Source: Marsupella aquatica
Lineage: Eukaryota; Marchantiophyta
DNA length: 64,000 nt
NCBI GenBank assembly: GCA_973895155.1
Contig: OZ316892.1
Coordinates: forward strand, 21,390,001 to 21,454,000
Direction: 5' to 3'
Made by a program: the position numbers and the translations under genes. Under the pieces are notes generated by a model. That model did no database searches and was not told the origin of the DNA. It worked only from the letters and a program-made list of their open reading frames with translations. This document shows, piece after piece, positions 23,345 to 34,503 of this stretch (its first letter is position 1; each line of letters starts with the position of its first letter).

Positions 23345-23706
23345 CTAAGTTGGACGAGAATGTAGAGACAATTTTGGTGCATCCCAGTCATAATCACACA
23401 ATAACTCCTCTCCCGCTCTAATGGTCCTAATGGCCATTGTCATGATGTGGTCATCCATATGTTTCACAAAATATGGGTCTCTAGGTGGACCAAACATTTG
23501 GATCCACTCTACATTAGCCTCCAAATCTCTACCTCTACCTGTGGTACTATTGATGTATCCTGCTAAATTTCCATTCCTAACAGGGTCACCGTCAATCATC
23601 CGACAATGCCACGGCCTAGTGAACACCTCGTCTGGGTCTGAGTCCATCCTCAATGCATACACCCCCCAACTTGGGTGTTGACGCAACAAAATGTTCCAAC
23701 TCTTTG
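23345..23706 (-). pseudogene. CACTA-1 SET domain, C-terminal half
   Basis: Continues the SET exon from 29004 across the copia insertion; CTTTG is duplicated at 23702-23706 and 29004-29008. Motifs visible: WGVYALRMDSDPDEV, AGYINSTTGRG, ANVEWIQM, and AGEELLCDYDW, the last matching the GEELxxDY motif of SET methyltransferases. The frame is open to 23345. The conserved His of the usual NHS motif is Ser here (INST), as in CACTA-2. The catalytic Tyr in DYDW is kept. SET enzymes methylate lysine, mostly on histones, but the target here is unknown. Confidence 0.85.
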
Positions 23707-24050
23707 TGTTGAGCATAGACGACATTCGCAACGGCAAGCCCATGAACTATCCAACGCACAAGAGTCGACACAGAGAGATACGTGGTTCACCTCCACATGA
23801 GGCTACGTCCACGGGAACACACAAGAGCTTTACTACACTCTAGGCCGACTGGCCATACCAAGCATCCACAGCACAAGCTCTCCCTATCTCTCAACTAGCT
23901 CCGTAACAATGAGCCTAAGTTTCACCAGGGTCTGGCATCAGCCCTGGCTATATACACAACAGTACTACCGCTAACATTAGCTAAGTCCTAACCCGAGTTA
24001 GACTAACTATGGTTAGCTCATGAGTCACAAGACTAGAGCAATATCTAACA
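23707..24050 (-). repeat. Copia 3' LTR
   Basis: 344 bp, TGTTGAGCATAG at the left and ATATCTAACA at the right as written on the plus strand. It is the 3' LTR because the element lies on the minus strand. Confidence 0.93.
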
Positions 24051-24065
24051 AACTCCCCCTTGACT
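24051..24065 (-). promoter_or_regulatory. Copia polypurine tract
   Basis: The minus strand reads AGTCAAGGGGGAGTT directly before the 3' LTR, the expected primer for plus-strand DNA synthesis. Confidence 0.8.
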
Positions 24066-24257
24066 CTTGTCTTGGGGACTGAACTAAATGCTACCATATG
24101 GAATCCTCAGCGGGAAGTTCTAGACAATCACCAAACCAAGTCTCCCCCTAAAAACCACAAGGGTTAACTAAGGGTTAACTAGAACTAAGCCGTAGCCAAA
24201 CAGGAATGAGTAATCCATATACAAATAGTCACACATTACTAAATAACTCTACTTGCA

Positions 24258-27200
24258 CTACAACTGCAAAACCTGCAAAATAGCACGGTGTCTTGAGAAA
24301 CTCTCCAAAGGAATCACTTTGGTAAAGGCATCAGCGGGATTGAGCTTTCCATCAATCTTGACTAGCTCAAAAGTTTTATCAGACACTGCTTGCCTGATAA
24401 AATGGTACCTGATATCAATGTGCTTCACCCTACTATCCATCACTTGGTTAGCAGCCAAGTGAAGAGCACTTTGACTATCACAGTTTAGAGTCATTTTGCC
24501 ATGCTCTAAACCCATCTCCGCAATCAACTTGTCCAACCAAATTGCTTCCTTTGCTGCTTCTGCTGCTGCAACATACTCTGCTTCTATAGTAGACTGAGAT
24601 ATGCACTTATGCAAGGTAGATTTCCAACTGATACATCCTCCTCCAAGAGTGTATACAAACCCAGTTGTAGACCTCCTTGTATCCAAACAGCCTCCATAGT
24701 CAGAATCTACATAGCCAACTAACGTTCTATTTGATCTGTTATCAAATAGTAATCCATAGTCATGTGTTCCCTTCAGATACCTGAGAATCCACTTCACAGC
24801 TTTCCAATGTATCTTCCCTGGATTTGACATGAATCTGCTAACCTTGCCCACTGCTAGGGCCAAGTCAGACCTAGTACAAGTCATCAAATACATCAGACTG
24901 CCTACTGCCTTCTCATAAGGAATCTTAGCCATCAGACCTTTCTCCACAGCATCCGTAGGAGAGAAAGCTGATGATAACTTAAAATGTGAAGCTAAAGGAA
25001 TACTCACTAGCTTACAGTTTTCCATGTTGAATCGTGCAAGTACTTTCCTTGCATACTGGCCTTGACTCAAGCACAACTATCCAGTGTCAGAGTTCCTAAA
25101 AATCTCCATCCCTAAGATCCTCTTGGCCTTACCAAGATCCTTCATCCTGAATTCAACACTCAATTTTGCCTTGAGATTGTCAACCTCAGATTGATCTTTA
25201 GCCACAATCAGCATGTCATCCACATAGATCACCAGAATGATGAAACCAAATACATCATTCTTGACTGATTTCGTATACACACAAGGATCATACACCATCC
25301 TTGTAAAACCTTGAGCAAGCATGAAATCATCAAACCGCTTGTTCCATTGTCTGGGAGACTGCTTCAATCCATACAAGGACTTGAGCAATCTGCAAACTAA
25401 GTTCTCTTGGCCCTTCTTCATAAAGCCTAGTGGCTGTCTCATGAAGATCATCTCTTCCAAGTTGCCATAGAGAAAAGCAGTAACAACATCCATCTGATCC
25501 ATCCATCTGATCCATCACTAGACCAAAAAACACAACAAGCTGACACAAGATCCGAATTGTAGAATACTTAGCCATTGGTGAAAAGACCTCATTGTAATCC
25601 ACTCCTTTCTCCTGAGTGAATCCCTTGGCAATAAGCCTTGCCTTGTAGATCTTATCACCACCCTCTGAAGGACTGTCCTTCAACTTGTAAATCCACTTGC
25701 TATCCACCACTTGCTGACCTCTTGGAAGCTCCACCAGCTCCCATGTTTTGTTGTCACTCAAAGATTGCAACTCCCTTTGCATTGTTGCATTCCACTCATG
25801 CTTCTGCTCTGAAGCACAAGCCTCACTGTATGAAGAAGGCTCTCCTTCTTCCAAGATCAAAGCCATGTCATCATCATCAGGTGCAATGTCAATATCATCT
25901 AGCTTAGATGAGTCTGCCCATTGACCATACCTGGTAGGAGCTCTAGTAGGACGACTGGAAGTTCTTCTAGTAGATGACTCAGGCTGAGCTGCTGCTGCTG
26001 CTGGTTGAATTTGAGGTACCCCAGCAACAATCTGCTCCTCTTGTTCCATCACAGGAACCAGCTCCAAGCCCGGAGCTTCTCCATCTCTCCTGTCATGAAC
26101 ATCATCATGACTAATCTCCCCCTCAACCCCGTTCGGGATGGGAGATTTCCCTTGTTAATATGGGAGTCCTGAGAACTCTCCCCCTCCTTTGATGATCTGG
26201 ATTCATTAAAGGACACATCTCTACTGACAATTAGCTTACAGGTTACTGGATCCCATAACCTATAACCCTTCACACCTTTTTGATAACCAAGGAAAATGCA
26301 CTTCTTCGACTTGGACTCCAGCTTGAATTGAAGCTGGGAAGGTGTAAGCACATAAGCATCACATCCAAAAATCCTTAGATGTGAGTAATCTGCTGGACGC
26401 CCGTACCTCATTTCAAATGGCGTCTTGAATCCAATAGAATTGGATTGAGAAAAATTTACCAAATAAGCTGTAGTGTTGATAGCTTCAGCCAAAAACTCAT
26501 GTGGTAAGCATGATTGACTCAACATACTCCTCAAGCGGTCCAATAGTGTTCGGTTGAGTCTCTCAAAAACACCATTCTACTAAGGAGTATAACTTGTTGT
26601 GAGATGGCGGGTAATCCCCTACTCCTTACAATACGTTCCAAATTCCCCAGAATTGTATTCATCGCCGTTATCCGATCGAAGATATCTCACCTTATTACCA
26701 GTCTGATTCTCTACTTGGGCTTTCCACTCCTTAAAAGTGGCAAAAACATCAGACTTATTGTGTAAAAAGTATATCCACACATACCTTGAGTAATCGTCTA
26801 TGAACGTGACATAGTATAACCGTCCAGAATGTGAGGGAGTAGGGGCTGGATCCCACACATCACTATGTACATACTCAAGTACGTCCTTACTGGTGTGAGT
26901 TCCAACTCCGAAGGGTTTCCTGTGTTGCTTCCCTAGCACACAGTGCTCACAAAATTCCAACTTACAAGATTGCAAATTTGAAAGTAATCCTTTCTTCTGA
27001 AGAATAGCCAAACCTTTTTCACTCATGTGGCCCAAACAAAAGTGCCACAGTCGGGCCGTCTCCTCATGAGATAAGGTTACATTGACTTCATCACAAACTA
27101 CACTGCCCTCCAAAACGTATAGATTGCTATGTCTCCTTCCCTTCAATACAACTTTAGTACCAGTTGAAACCTGAAGAACACCATTAGCAGAACTTCACTG

Positions 27201-28541
27201 ATGGCCATTTGCTTCTAGAACTCCAAGTGAAATGAGATTTTTCATCATGCTGGGAATATGTCTCACATTCCTCACCGTTCTCACAACACCATCAAACATC
27301 TGAAATCTAACAGATCCAAGTCCAACAACTTGACATGGGATTCCATTTCCCATCAACACTGACCCGTTGGAAACCGTGTAAGAACTGAAAAAATCTCTCC
27401 TAGAGCAAATGTGAAAAGTACATGCACTATCTAGAATCCAGTCATCACTACCTGGATTTGACACTACGTTGAGAGCATAACCTTGATATCATAATATGTC
27501 ATCATCATCGAGTAAATCTACCTCATGCAAGCTCAATGCCGCGTTAGCAGAGGCAGTAGGGACCTTTACTCGACAATCCCTTTTCATGTGGCCAGGCTTG
27601 CCACAATTCCAACATGCAAGAGGCTTCCTCTCTTGCGATTTCCCTCTTGATTTAGATCTCCCCCGTGATGTAGATCTAAACCTGTTCTGTCCAGTTGAGC
27701 GTTGCGCTGCTCTCCCACGGTACACGTTCAGTGCAGTGCCAGAAGAAGATGCTGTCTGTGATTGACCCAGCTTCTTCTGAGCATCATCAGACAATAAAGA
27801 GCTCACCACCTCATTATACAAAATGGACTTTAGATCTCTGTACAAGAGCACCTACTTCAAGCCCTGATATGACGGTGATAAGGAGCTTAGCAGAAGCAAG
27901 GCCTTATCCTCATCTTCAACTCCTTTTCCCAGGTTTGACAAATCCACCGCTAGACTGTCAAACTCATCCAGGTGATCTTGCATCTTGCTCCCTTCCTTGA
28001 GCCTGAGGTTCATCAAGAAAGACTTCTTGTATAACCGGTCTGACGCATCTTCTAGGTAATACTTCTCTCTAAGAGCCTTGAACAGTGATGAGCAATCCAC
28101 ATAATCATCCAGCTGCTTGATGATGTGCGGCTTAAGATATAGCATCACTGCATTGATAGCAATCACCTGCTCTTGACTCCACTGCCTCATAGAAATCTCC
28201 TCCTCTCCATCATACTGCTCTCACGATGAAAGTAGATGAGCTAAGCCCATGGCCCATAGAACACCCTTCACTTGCTTCTCCCAGAGCAAGTAATCAGTAC
28301 AACCATCGTACTGCTCCACCTCAAACTTCACTCCTCCAAATCTAGCCATCTCCCTCTTCTTCCCAACTACCGATAGCTCTGGTAGTAATACGGCTTCCTC
28401 CACTACACGCCGCACCGGTGATCGTACCGGTGTTACAAGTTCCTCCTCAAATGGTAGTAGCTCCTCCTCAGACTCTCCGTCTAATCGTCGCGATCCTGAA
28501 GCTCCACCGACGCCAATTCTTCCAGTATCCCTTGAGTCACT
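24258..28541 (-). pseudogene. Copia gag-pol polyprotein, broken
   Basis: Reading from 28541: Gag (UBN2-type segment), zinc knuckle CWNCGKPGHMKRDC at about 27573-27614, protease with DWILDSACTFHIC (Asp-Ser-Ala instead of the usual Asp-Ser-Gly), GAG-pre-integrase HFCLGHMSEKGL with the HHCC zinc site, integrase core with FIDDYSRYVW and a later Asp/Glu region, reverse transcriptase with IYVDDMLIV at about 25210, and RNase H ending with LNPADAFTKVIP. Breaks: TGA at 28218-28220, TAG at 27849-27851, further stops near 27487, 27192, 26618 and 26578, and a short duplication that shifts the frame near 25500. Several stops replace CGA or CAG codons. Confidence 0.9.
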
Positions 28542-28645
28542 CATATGAAACAATCACGAAAAAACATATTTTTTCGAAACTTCTCATAAAACTCAAAACT
28601 CAACACCGCCGCATAGCCCACAAAGCTAGGAGTCCAATACTTGTC

Positions 28646-28657
28646 GCTCTGATACCA
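28646..28657 (-). promoter_or_regulatory. Copia primer binding site (initiator Met tRNA type)
   Basis: The minus strand reads TGGTATCAGAGC two bases after the 5' LTR. It is the standard complement of the 3' end of plant initiator methionine tRNA. Confidence 0.9.
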
Positions 28658-28659
28658 CT

Positions 28660-29003
28660 TGTTGAGCATAGACGACATTCGCAACGGCAAGCCCATGAAC
28701 CATCCAACGCACAAGAGTCGACACAGAGAGATACGTGGTTCACCTCCACATGAGGCTACATCCACGGGAACACACAAGAGCTTTATTGCACTCTAGGCCG
28801 ACCGGCCATACCAAGCATCCACAGCACAAGCTCTCCCTATCTCTCCACTAGCTCCGTAACAATGAGCCTAAGTTCCACCAGGGTCTGGCATCAGCCCTGG
28901 CTATATACACAACAGCACTACCGCTAACATTAGCTAAGTCCTAACCCGAGTTAGACTAACTGTGGTTAGCTCATGAGTCACAAGACTAGAGCAATATCTA
29001 ACA
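28660..29003 (-). repeat. Copia 5' LTR
   Basis: 344 bp, same length as the other LTR, with 9 visible substitutions between them. It should hold the promoter of the element, but I see no clear TATA box that I would defend. Confidence 0.93.
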
Positions 29004-29593
29004 CTTTGCGTTATATACAGCCCCAATATAAGGGAAAAGGTGCTCTCCATCGTAGCCACGTCTCCATGGCTTTGGAGGGACAACAATGTCATCCAAAGCA
29101 TATAGACCATATCCTATATCAGCACCAATAGAGGACTCCTTCACTATCCAAGGATGGCCCCATATCTCCACAGGTTCATCAATAGGAATGTAATCTGGAA
29201 ATTTGAAGACACTGGGAGAAAAGTCTTTCAAAACGTCTGCAGCCCTGCCAGTGAGATAGGATACTCCAAATCGGCCCTCAACGCCAATGTAATCTACATT
29301 TGTTGGAGGACGATCACTACCTAACACCCCCTCCCAGATGTCTATGTGGTCCACAGGCCATCTACGTCTATGAGACCGTGCTCGTGTACGTAGGACTCTT
29401 GAAGTCCCAACCTCTGGACGAGATACTGGTTCTCCCTCTACATGCTCATGTATGGGGATAGGAGCTGGGGGGCTAAGAGGAGGATGGGCAGGGGGGCTGC
29501 AAGCAAGTCTCTAGCCCTTGCTAGGAATCCTTCTAGCCACACAGCCTCATCAACCAAAGGAGGTGGGGGTCTACGGGGCACCTATTTCAGCAC
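29004..29593 (-). pseudogene. CACTA-1 SET exon, N-terminal half
   Basis: The exon begins after an acceptor at about 29594 with VPRRPPPPL, the same as the CACTA-2 exon. The Pro-rich start and a basic RSHRRR-type region are damaged by frame shifts around 29400-29500. From 29354 it is open: the segment ends with GADIGYGLYALDDIV (the GxG motif at the start of SET) and GEHLFPYIGAVY (the YxG motif). It stops at the copia insertion. The intron before it has the same phase and position as in CACTA-2. Confidence 0.82.
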
Positions 29594-29669
29594 ACAATAA
29601 ATTAGTGTTATTTAAATGCAAGCCCAATTGGAGTTTCATGAATGGAATTAAAGGGGAGACATATATATT

Positions 29670-29902
29670 ACCTGGCTAGGCAAGTACCCTGGTGTATCAC
29701 CCTCATGACGGCCATAGTTCTCAATGTGCTCACAAGTCTCCCAGGCATGTCGGACCACAAGTCCCTTGCATCTCACACACCAGCAAGGTATGGGCCCTAG
29801 TGGAGCACAAGGACGCTCAAGAGGAGGGGGTGGAGGAACCTCCCCCTCTGACAAGCTCGTGTCTGAGTCTGAATCCGACGTGAAACTATCGGATGTAGAC
29901 AT
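29670..29902 (-). CDS. CACTA-1 first coding exon: Ser/Asp-rich tail and zinc motif
   Basis: The exon starts at 29902 with MSTSDSFTSDSDSD and contains PCWCVRCKGLVVRHAWETCEHIENYG, where C-x-C-x2-C and a later His resemble the Transpos_assoc zinc-binding domain at the N-terminus of many Tnp2 proteins (motif lies at about 29690-29780). It ends at a donor (GTAATA) in phase 0 near 29672, followed by the SET exon in phase 0. The same exon exists in CACTA-2 at 39018-39260. The link with the transposase suggests a DNA- or partner-binding N-terminus. Confidence 0.65.
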
Positions 29903-31237
29903 CTACATATCATCCACATCCAACATGTAAGGCGGATTCAACAACTTATCATGTTTAAAACCACAATTAAAGAGATATATAAACATCAATTGCCCTACCT
30001 CAATGATACCCGCGCTTTGCCGTGCCTACTGGGCTGTATTCTCTACACACAAGGTGTGGGATATCCAAAATCTCTGCAGGGTGGAGATGAATATGGTTAC
30101 ACAAATGCTGCATAAATGCAAAAAAGTACTTGATTGACTTTTGGCACACGATATATCAAACTTGCCAAAGCAGACCTCAATGTTCCAATCCAAAATGGAT
30201 GGATGGGCCGGGGAATTACATCATACCTCATGGATGCGCGGTCTCACACTGTGCATAGTGCATTGTCCAAGAACAAAACCCTACCTAGCTAGCTACCCCC
30301 CTCAACCCAAAAAAAACAAACCTAGCTACCCCTCGATCAAAACCTAGGTACTGCACATAAAATCCAATCACAACCATTAGTGTAACAAAGGCTTAACATT
30401 ATCCTCAAAAAATGTCTAACAATATCCTATGTATTAAAACCCTATACCAATAAATCCCAAAACCCCTCAAAGCCCTAAAGTCCTTCAAAGAGAATTGGGA
30501 TCAATTATAGTAAAAGAGTAAATCTAGGTACCACTTACTAGCCAAAACACCTTGACTTATCCCTGCATCCATCACTCAATGTTGAGCAAGTTAAGGCCCT
30601 ATAATTACATTACTATATAACTTAGCTTTATAAATTTAGGGTGCAATAAATTAAGCATGCAATCACAACCATATTTTAGTTATCTTAGGAAATACAAAGT
30701 CATGAACTAACCCCAAAATTGTAGTTGCGAAGAAGGAACTTGCAAGAGGCCGGGTAACATATACACAATATGCCATCCCGTTCACGGTGTTACCTAAAAA
30801 AAACCTGATATATTCAAAAGGACCACAAAAAAGTGACTACAACCCTCCCTTCTATTACCCCACCCAATTACTTAATTCCATGCTCCACATACAAACCCAA
30901 ACACCCAAACTAAACACAAAGTAAATAGATTTGACCTCCTATGGGACCAAAACATGGAATCCGTTATAGTTGATCGAGGGGTCCGATACTAAAACAAACG
31001 GAAGCAGCATCGTAAAAGCAGGAGAAAGAAAAGCAAGGAGGGGTCCGAAGCAAAACGCATCGGAAGGTCCAATTGTAGGTCCGATTCTTTCGGCTTCGGA
31101 CATTGCGTTGCATAAAGTATCGGAAACAACAGACCTGTTTTCAAAAAATAAGTCCCGATGCGGATGCGAAGATCCGGGCATCGGGCCAAGCTTCGCATTC
31201 CGTGTTTTGCGAGGCCGGGAGGCTCAGGTAGACGTCG
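29903..31237. other. Region between divergent CACTA-1 genes
   Basis: No long gene. A probable upstream exon of the minus-strand gene ends at 29999 with a donor GTAGGG; its last bases (GGTATCATTGAG) are conserved at 39397 in CACTA-2. From 30960 to 31190 there is a cluster of TCCGAT/ATCGGA motifs like those of the element's terminus, directly before the TnpA-like gene. The rest (30140-30950) is AT-rich with A runs and has no recognisable feature. Confidence 0.5.
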
Positions 31238-31255
31238 GTGGGCAAGGAGAGAGAC

Positions 31256-33635
31256 ATGGTGGGAGGAGGATCAGGTGGTGGGGACGGGGCTGGACCCTCT
31301 CGGCCCTATGATGAGATTATGAGGGAGATTTTTATGAGTAGGGCAAGGCTAAGTGCTGAGGATGCAGAGAGAGTTGTGCCACTTCTTCAGACCTTGATTG
31401 ATGGATCCAGGATTGAGGCAGAGAATGCTGCGACTGCAACCATTGCTGCAGAGAAAGCTGCAAAGAAGAAGCGAAAGGAGGCAAAGAGAGGCAGGGAAGA
31501 TGGTGAGGAATCCCTCTCTCCCCGAAAAAGAGAGAGGAAGCTTTGCAAGGCAGCTAAGGAGGCTGAGAAGAAGAGAGTGGAGGAGTTAAATCGAAAGGAA
31601 GTTGAGAGAGCTCTGAGGCCTGAGCTAGCCCTAAACTCAGGTGGCTCCCCAATGCCGAGAGGATACAATCTCTTCCGCAGCCAGTTCAAGCAGGTGGTGA
31701 AGGCCAATTTGGGGCCATTAGATTGCTGGGGAAGGAAGACTGAGGAGGAGAAAGGTCAAATTTGAGAGCAAGTGAAGGAGCGATTCAGGAATGGGGCCTC
31801 CCTTGATGACAGGTTCTTGAATAAGAGGATATCAGCTTCACTTTCAGACATGCAAAATCATCAGAGAGAGAAGTTCAGGAAGTACCTTGCTGATTTGCCA
31901 ATTGATTCAGAGGTGGTCAGGGAGCAGGGCTGTCCAGATGTGCTCTCCCCAGATGAGTGGGCAGCTTGGCTTGAGGAGGAATTAGCAATCCGAGCCTGGA
32001 AAAAAAAGAGACAATGGGACCACGAAATCAGCTTGGTAGAGGAGAAGCGGAAGGCTGGGGAGGAAATTGACATCCTCCCCCTCCAACAGAACCTACGGCA
32101 GTGGGGAGCTCAAGCAATACGATTAAAAGAGCCACCCAAGGACATCATCAAAGCATTGGAGCGAGTCCAAGGGCGGCCCATCGTCACTCACCACATGGGG
32201 CAAGGAGGCTCCAATCGACTGAAAGCAGAGTTTGTAAGTGCCTTCTCCCTCCTCCCTAGCTCCTCCCCCCCGACCACCTGACCTTCTCTTGCGAAGAGTG
32301 ACTCAATTTCTGCTGCCGAATGCCTTTATGCCATTTCAGCCTGATGTTTTTTGCTCTCAGGACTGTTCTGCCCGATACTCATCCAAAGCTTTTAGCATCG
32401 GACCTAGTATCGGACCTGTTGTTATGCCATTTAGGGTTACCGGGATCCGATACTGTTTCGTTGCTTTAAGTACGGAAACAGCATCGGACCCCTCGTAAGA
32501 ACAACGGGTTTTTTTAAATGTTGCTCTTTCACTTAATTAGGGGTATGGGTTTGCATTCTTCAGTACCCTAAGAAGGCATGGGACCCCTTACAAGAATTGG
32601 GAAAAGTTGGGCCGATGCAAAGACTAGTTTTCATGCTAATGGGTTTCTCTTTTGGTATTGTGATGTGTCAGGAGCGGGACTGGGGTCGACCTATTAGGCC
32701 GTCAGAGAGGGAGTTAGCAAAGAGGGATGGACCCCGAGCTCTTAAGCTCCACCTTGAGGAGGAGCTGGGAGAGGTAATTGGTGTTGAATTGGCCCTATAT
32801 AGGTTCAAATTGTTTTTGGTTGTGGTCAATATTAGAGAGCTTTCAAGGAACTATGTTTTCAAATGCAATTTAACCCTACTTATGTATTGTGCAGGATGAG
32901 GAGACAGGGTCTGATGAGGGAGAGGAGGGTGAGGGTGAGGAGGAGGGTGATGGTGAAGAAGGAGAGGATGGCGATGGAGAGGAGGGAGATGATTCTGAGG
33001 CGTCTGTGCCCTTAGAGGGTGCGGCAGAGCGATCGGGGAGGGTGCCCCGAGTTACCCCTACCCCTGCAGTCCCTCATGTTGCCCCCACATCAGCATAGAG
33101 GGGTAGGTCACATGATGTTCATGGTGTGGCCTCCCATCAGTCGGGAGTGTCACGGAGTGCGAGGCCCGGCCCCTCAGGGGGTAGTAGAGGTGGCGCGGGA
33201 CCAGGCCATCGCTCTAGAGTACTATCCGGTACACCTGGCTCTTCTCGACGAGTGGGTCGTGACATGGAGGATGGTGGCTCTAGGGGGCGAGCGCCATCAC
33301 GTGAGTCTTGTGGGAGTACCGCACGGCATGGGCCACAGACAGCATCTGCAAGGGATGCATCCCATCACTCTCACAGGTCTACCGGAGGGGGAGATGGCTC
33401 CTTCCACTCTGCCGTGTCAGGGGGTTTAGAGACATCTGTTGCACCTCAGCATCCTAGTGGTGCATCTAGTGGGTCAGGGTCCCGACCAGCATCAGGCCAA
33501 CCCACTGGTGAGCAGGTGGTTGCCACGGTTGTGGGCAGCCAGAGAGAGGAGGGGTCTTGTGTTCCTGGACCTGTACCACCCCCTCGTTCTTGCCTGAAGA
33601 AGAAGAAGGGACGCAACACCCTTTTTAGAGCTTAG
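31256..33635 (+). pseudogene. CACTA-1 TnpA-like second gene, three exons
   Basis: Exon 1 31256-32233, exon 2 32672-32773, exon 3 32895-33635, with GT..AG introns whose positions recur in CACTA-2. The protein starts with a Gly-rich tail and a helical part, then a Lys/Glu/Arg-rich coiled coil, a conserved block GYNLFRSQFKQVVKANLGPLD and VKERFRNG-LDDRFLNK (positions about 31660-31830), an acidic stretch in exon 3 and a Ser/Gly-rich basic tail ending in KKKKGR. Its place opposite the transposase gene fits the regulatory DNA-binding protein of CACTA elements, but I know no family for it. TGA at 31763 replaces an Arg codon and TAG at 33096 breaks exon 3. Confidence 0.7.
32300..32500. repeat. TCCGAT-type motifs in intron 1 of the TnpA-like gene
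   Basis: Several copies of the terminal motif (CCGATAC, ATCGGACC, ATCGGACCT, GATCCGATAC, ATCGGACCCC) lie within 200 bp of the first intron. The corresponding CACTA-2 intron has a similar cluster at 58390-58560. The repeats are therefore not restricted to the ends of the element. Confidence 0.65.
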
Positions 33636-33807
33636 TGGCATGAGCTAGATATGTAGTGCATGGTAGCTTTTATACTAGCATATATATGTACCATCTAGTA
33701 TAGTAAGCTACCTAGGCTACTACATATTGTACATACCAGGGGGTTTCCCTTTTTGAATATGACATTTTGAGCTTGTACATATAACATTCTTTTGCATCAA
33801 TCATAAT

Positions 33808-34330
33808 CACTAGTACATTTTTGCTCATTTTCCGATGCTCCCGCTGAAACATGAAACAGGCGTCCGATGGCCGGAGTTACGCAAACTTTCGTTTACAAAA
33901 GTATCGGAACTTGTGATCCCCACAGCTTCGGAAACCCTTTGTCCGATTCCCAAAACATCGGACATCATTTGCGATACTCCTAATATAGGAACATATCCGA
34001 TGTCTTGACTATCAGACCCCTCTTCTAAAAATTGTTACTAAGTTTCCGATCCCTAAAGTATCGCATTCAATGTCCGATTTAGTAAAGAACAGAAATATTG
34101 CGATGAAAAATGTATCGCTTAGTGCTTCCGATAGGTTGGGTATCGGAAATGTTTTCCGAAGTAGTGTTTATCACAAATAATTTTGATGCTACAAGTATCG
34201 AAAATGGAGTCCAAAAGGGTTTAAATTGGATATATGTGGTTCGAGGTCAAGATTTGAACAAGGAGGTCTTCCGATGGGCTTCCGTTGTTTTAAGCATGGG
34301 AAATGGTATCGAGAATAAATGGACGTGACT
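33808..34330. repeat. CACTA-2 left terminus and subterminal motif array
   Basis: CACTAGTACATTTTTGC is followed by about fifteen direct and inverted TCCGAT-type motifs, the same motif as in CACTA-1 but in a different arrangement. It marks the two elements as members of one family. Confidence 0.8.
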
Positions 34331-34503
34331 CAAATGCATATATTACTTAGGGATTGCAATTTGGATTGTGTCAAGGGACTATATACAGTTGTATCCAAAA
34401 TTATATCCAACCAATGAATCTTTGGGCACGTGTGAAATGACATGACAACATGTATATACTATCCATGAAGATAAAACATATAGGGGTTTTACCTAGGTCG
34501 CAT

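Larger units (their letters stand above)
23707..29003 (-). mobile_element. Ty1/copia LTR retrotransposon, complete, 5297 bp
   Basis: Two 344-bp LTRs (23707-24050 and 28660-29003), TG..CA ends and a perfect CTTTG target duplication inside the SET exon of CACTA-1. On the minus strand the primer site TGGTATCAGAGC lies 2 nt after the 5' LTR, and a purine tract precedes the 3' LTR. By eye I count 9 differences between the LTRs (about 2.6 percent), almost all transitions. Coding order gag, protease, integrase, reverse transcriptase, RNase H is copia-type. The copy is defective. Confidence 0.95.
9039..33807. mobile_element. CACTA-1 (En/Spm-type) transposon, left part, with nested insertions
   Basis: The left terminus is CACTAGTACATTTTTG at 9039, preceded by ATG (possible 3-bp duplication). 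It is followed by many TCCGAT/ATCGGA motifs. Inside are a minus-strand gene with zinc, SET and Tnp2 exons and a plus-strand TnpA-like gene (31256-33635). No TAGTG right end or subterminal motif cluster follows that gene. Instead CACTA-2 begins at 33808. The right end of CACTA-1 should therefore lie beyond CACTA-2, outside the window. Insertions: E3 with E2 inside, a likely solo LTR and a copia element, each with target duplications. Confidence 0.82.
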
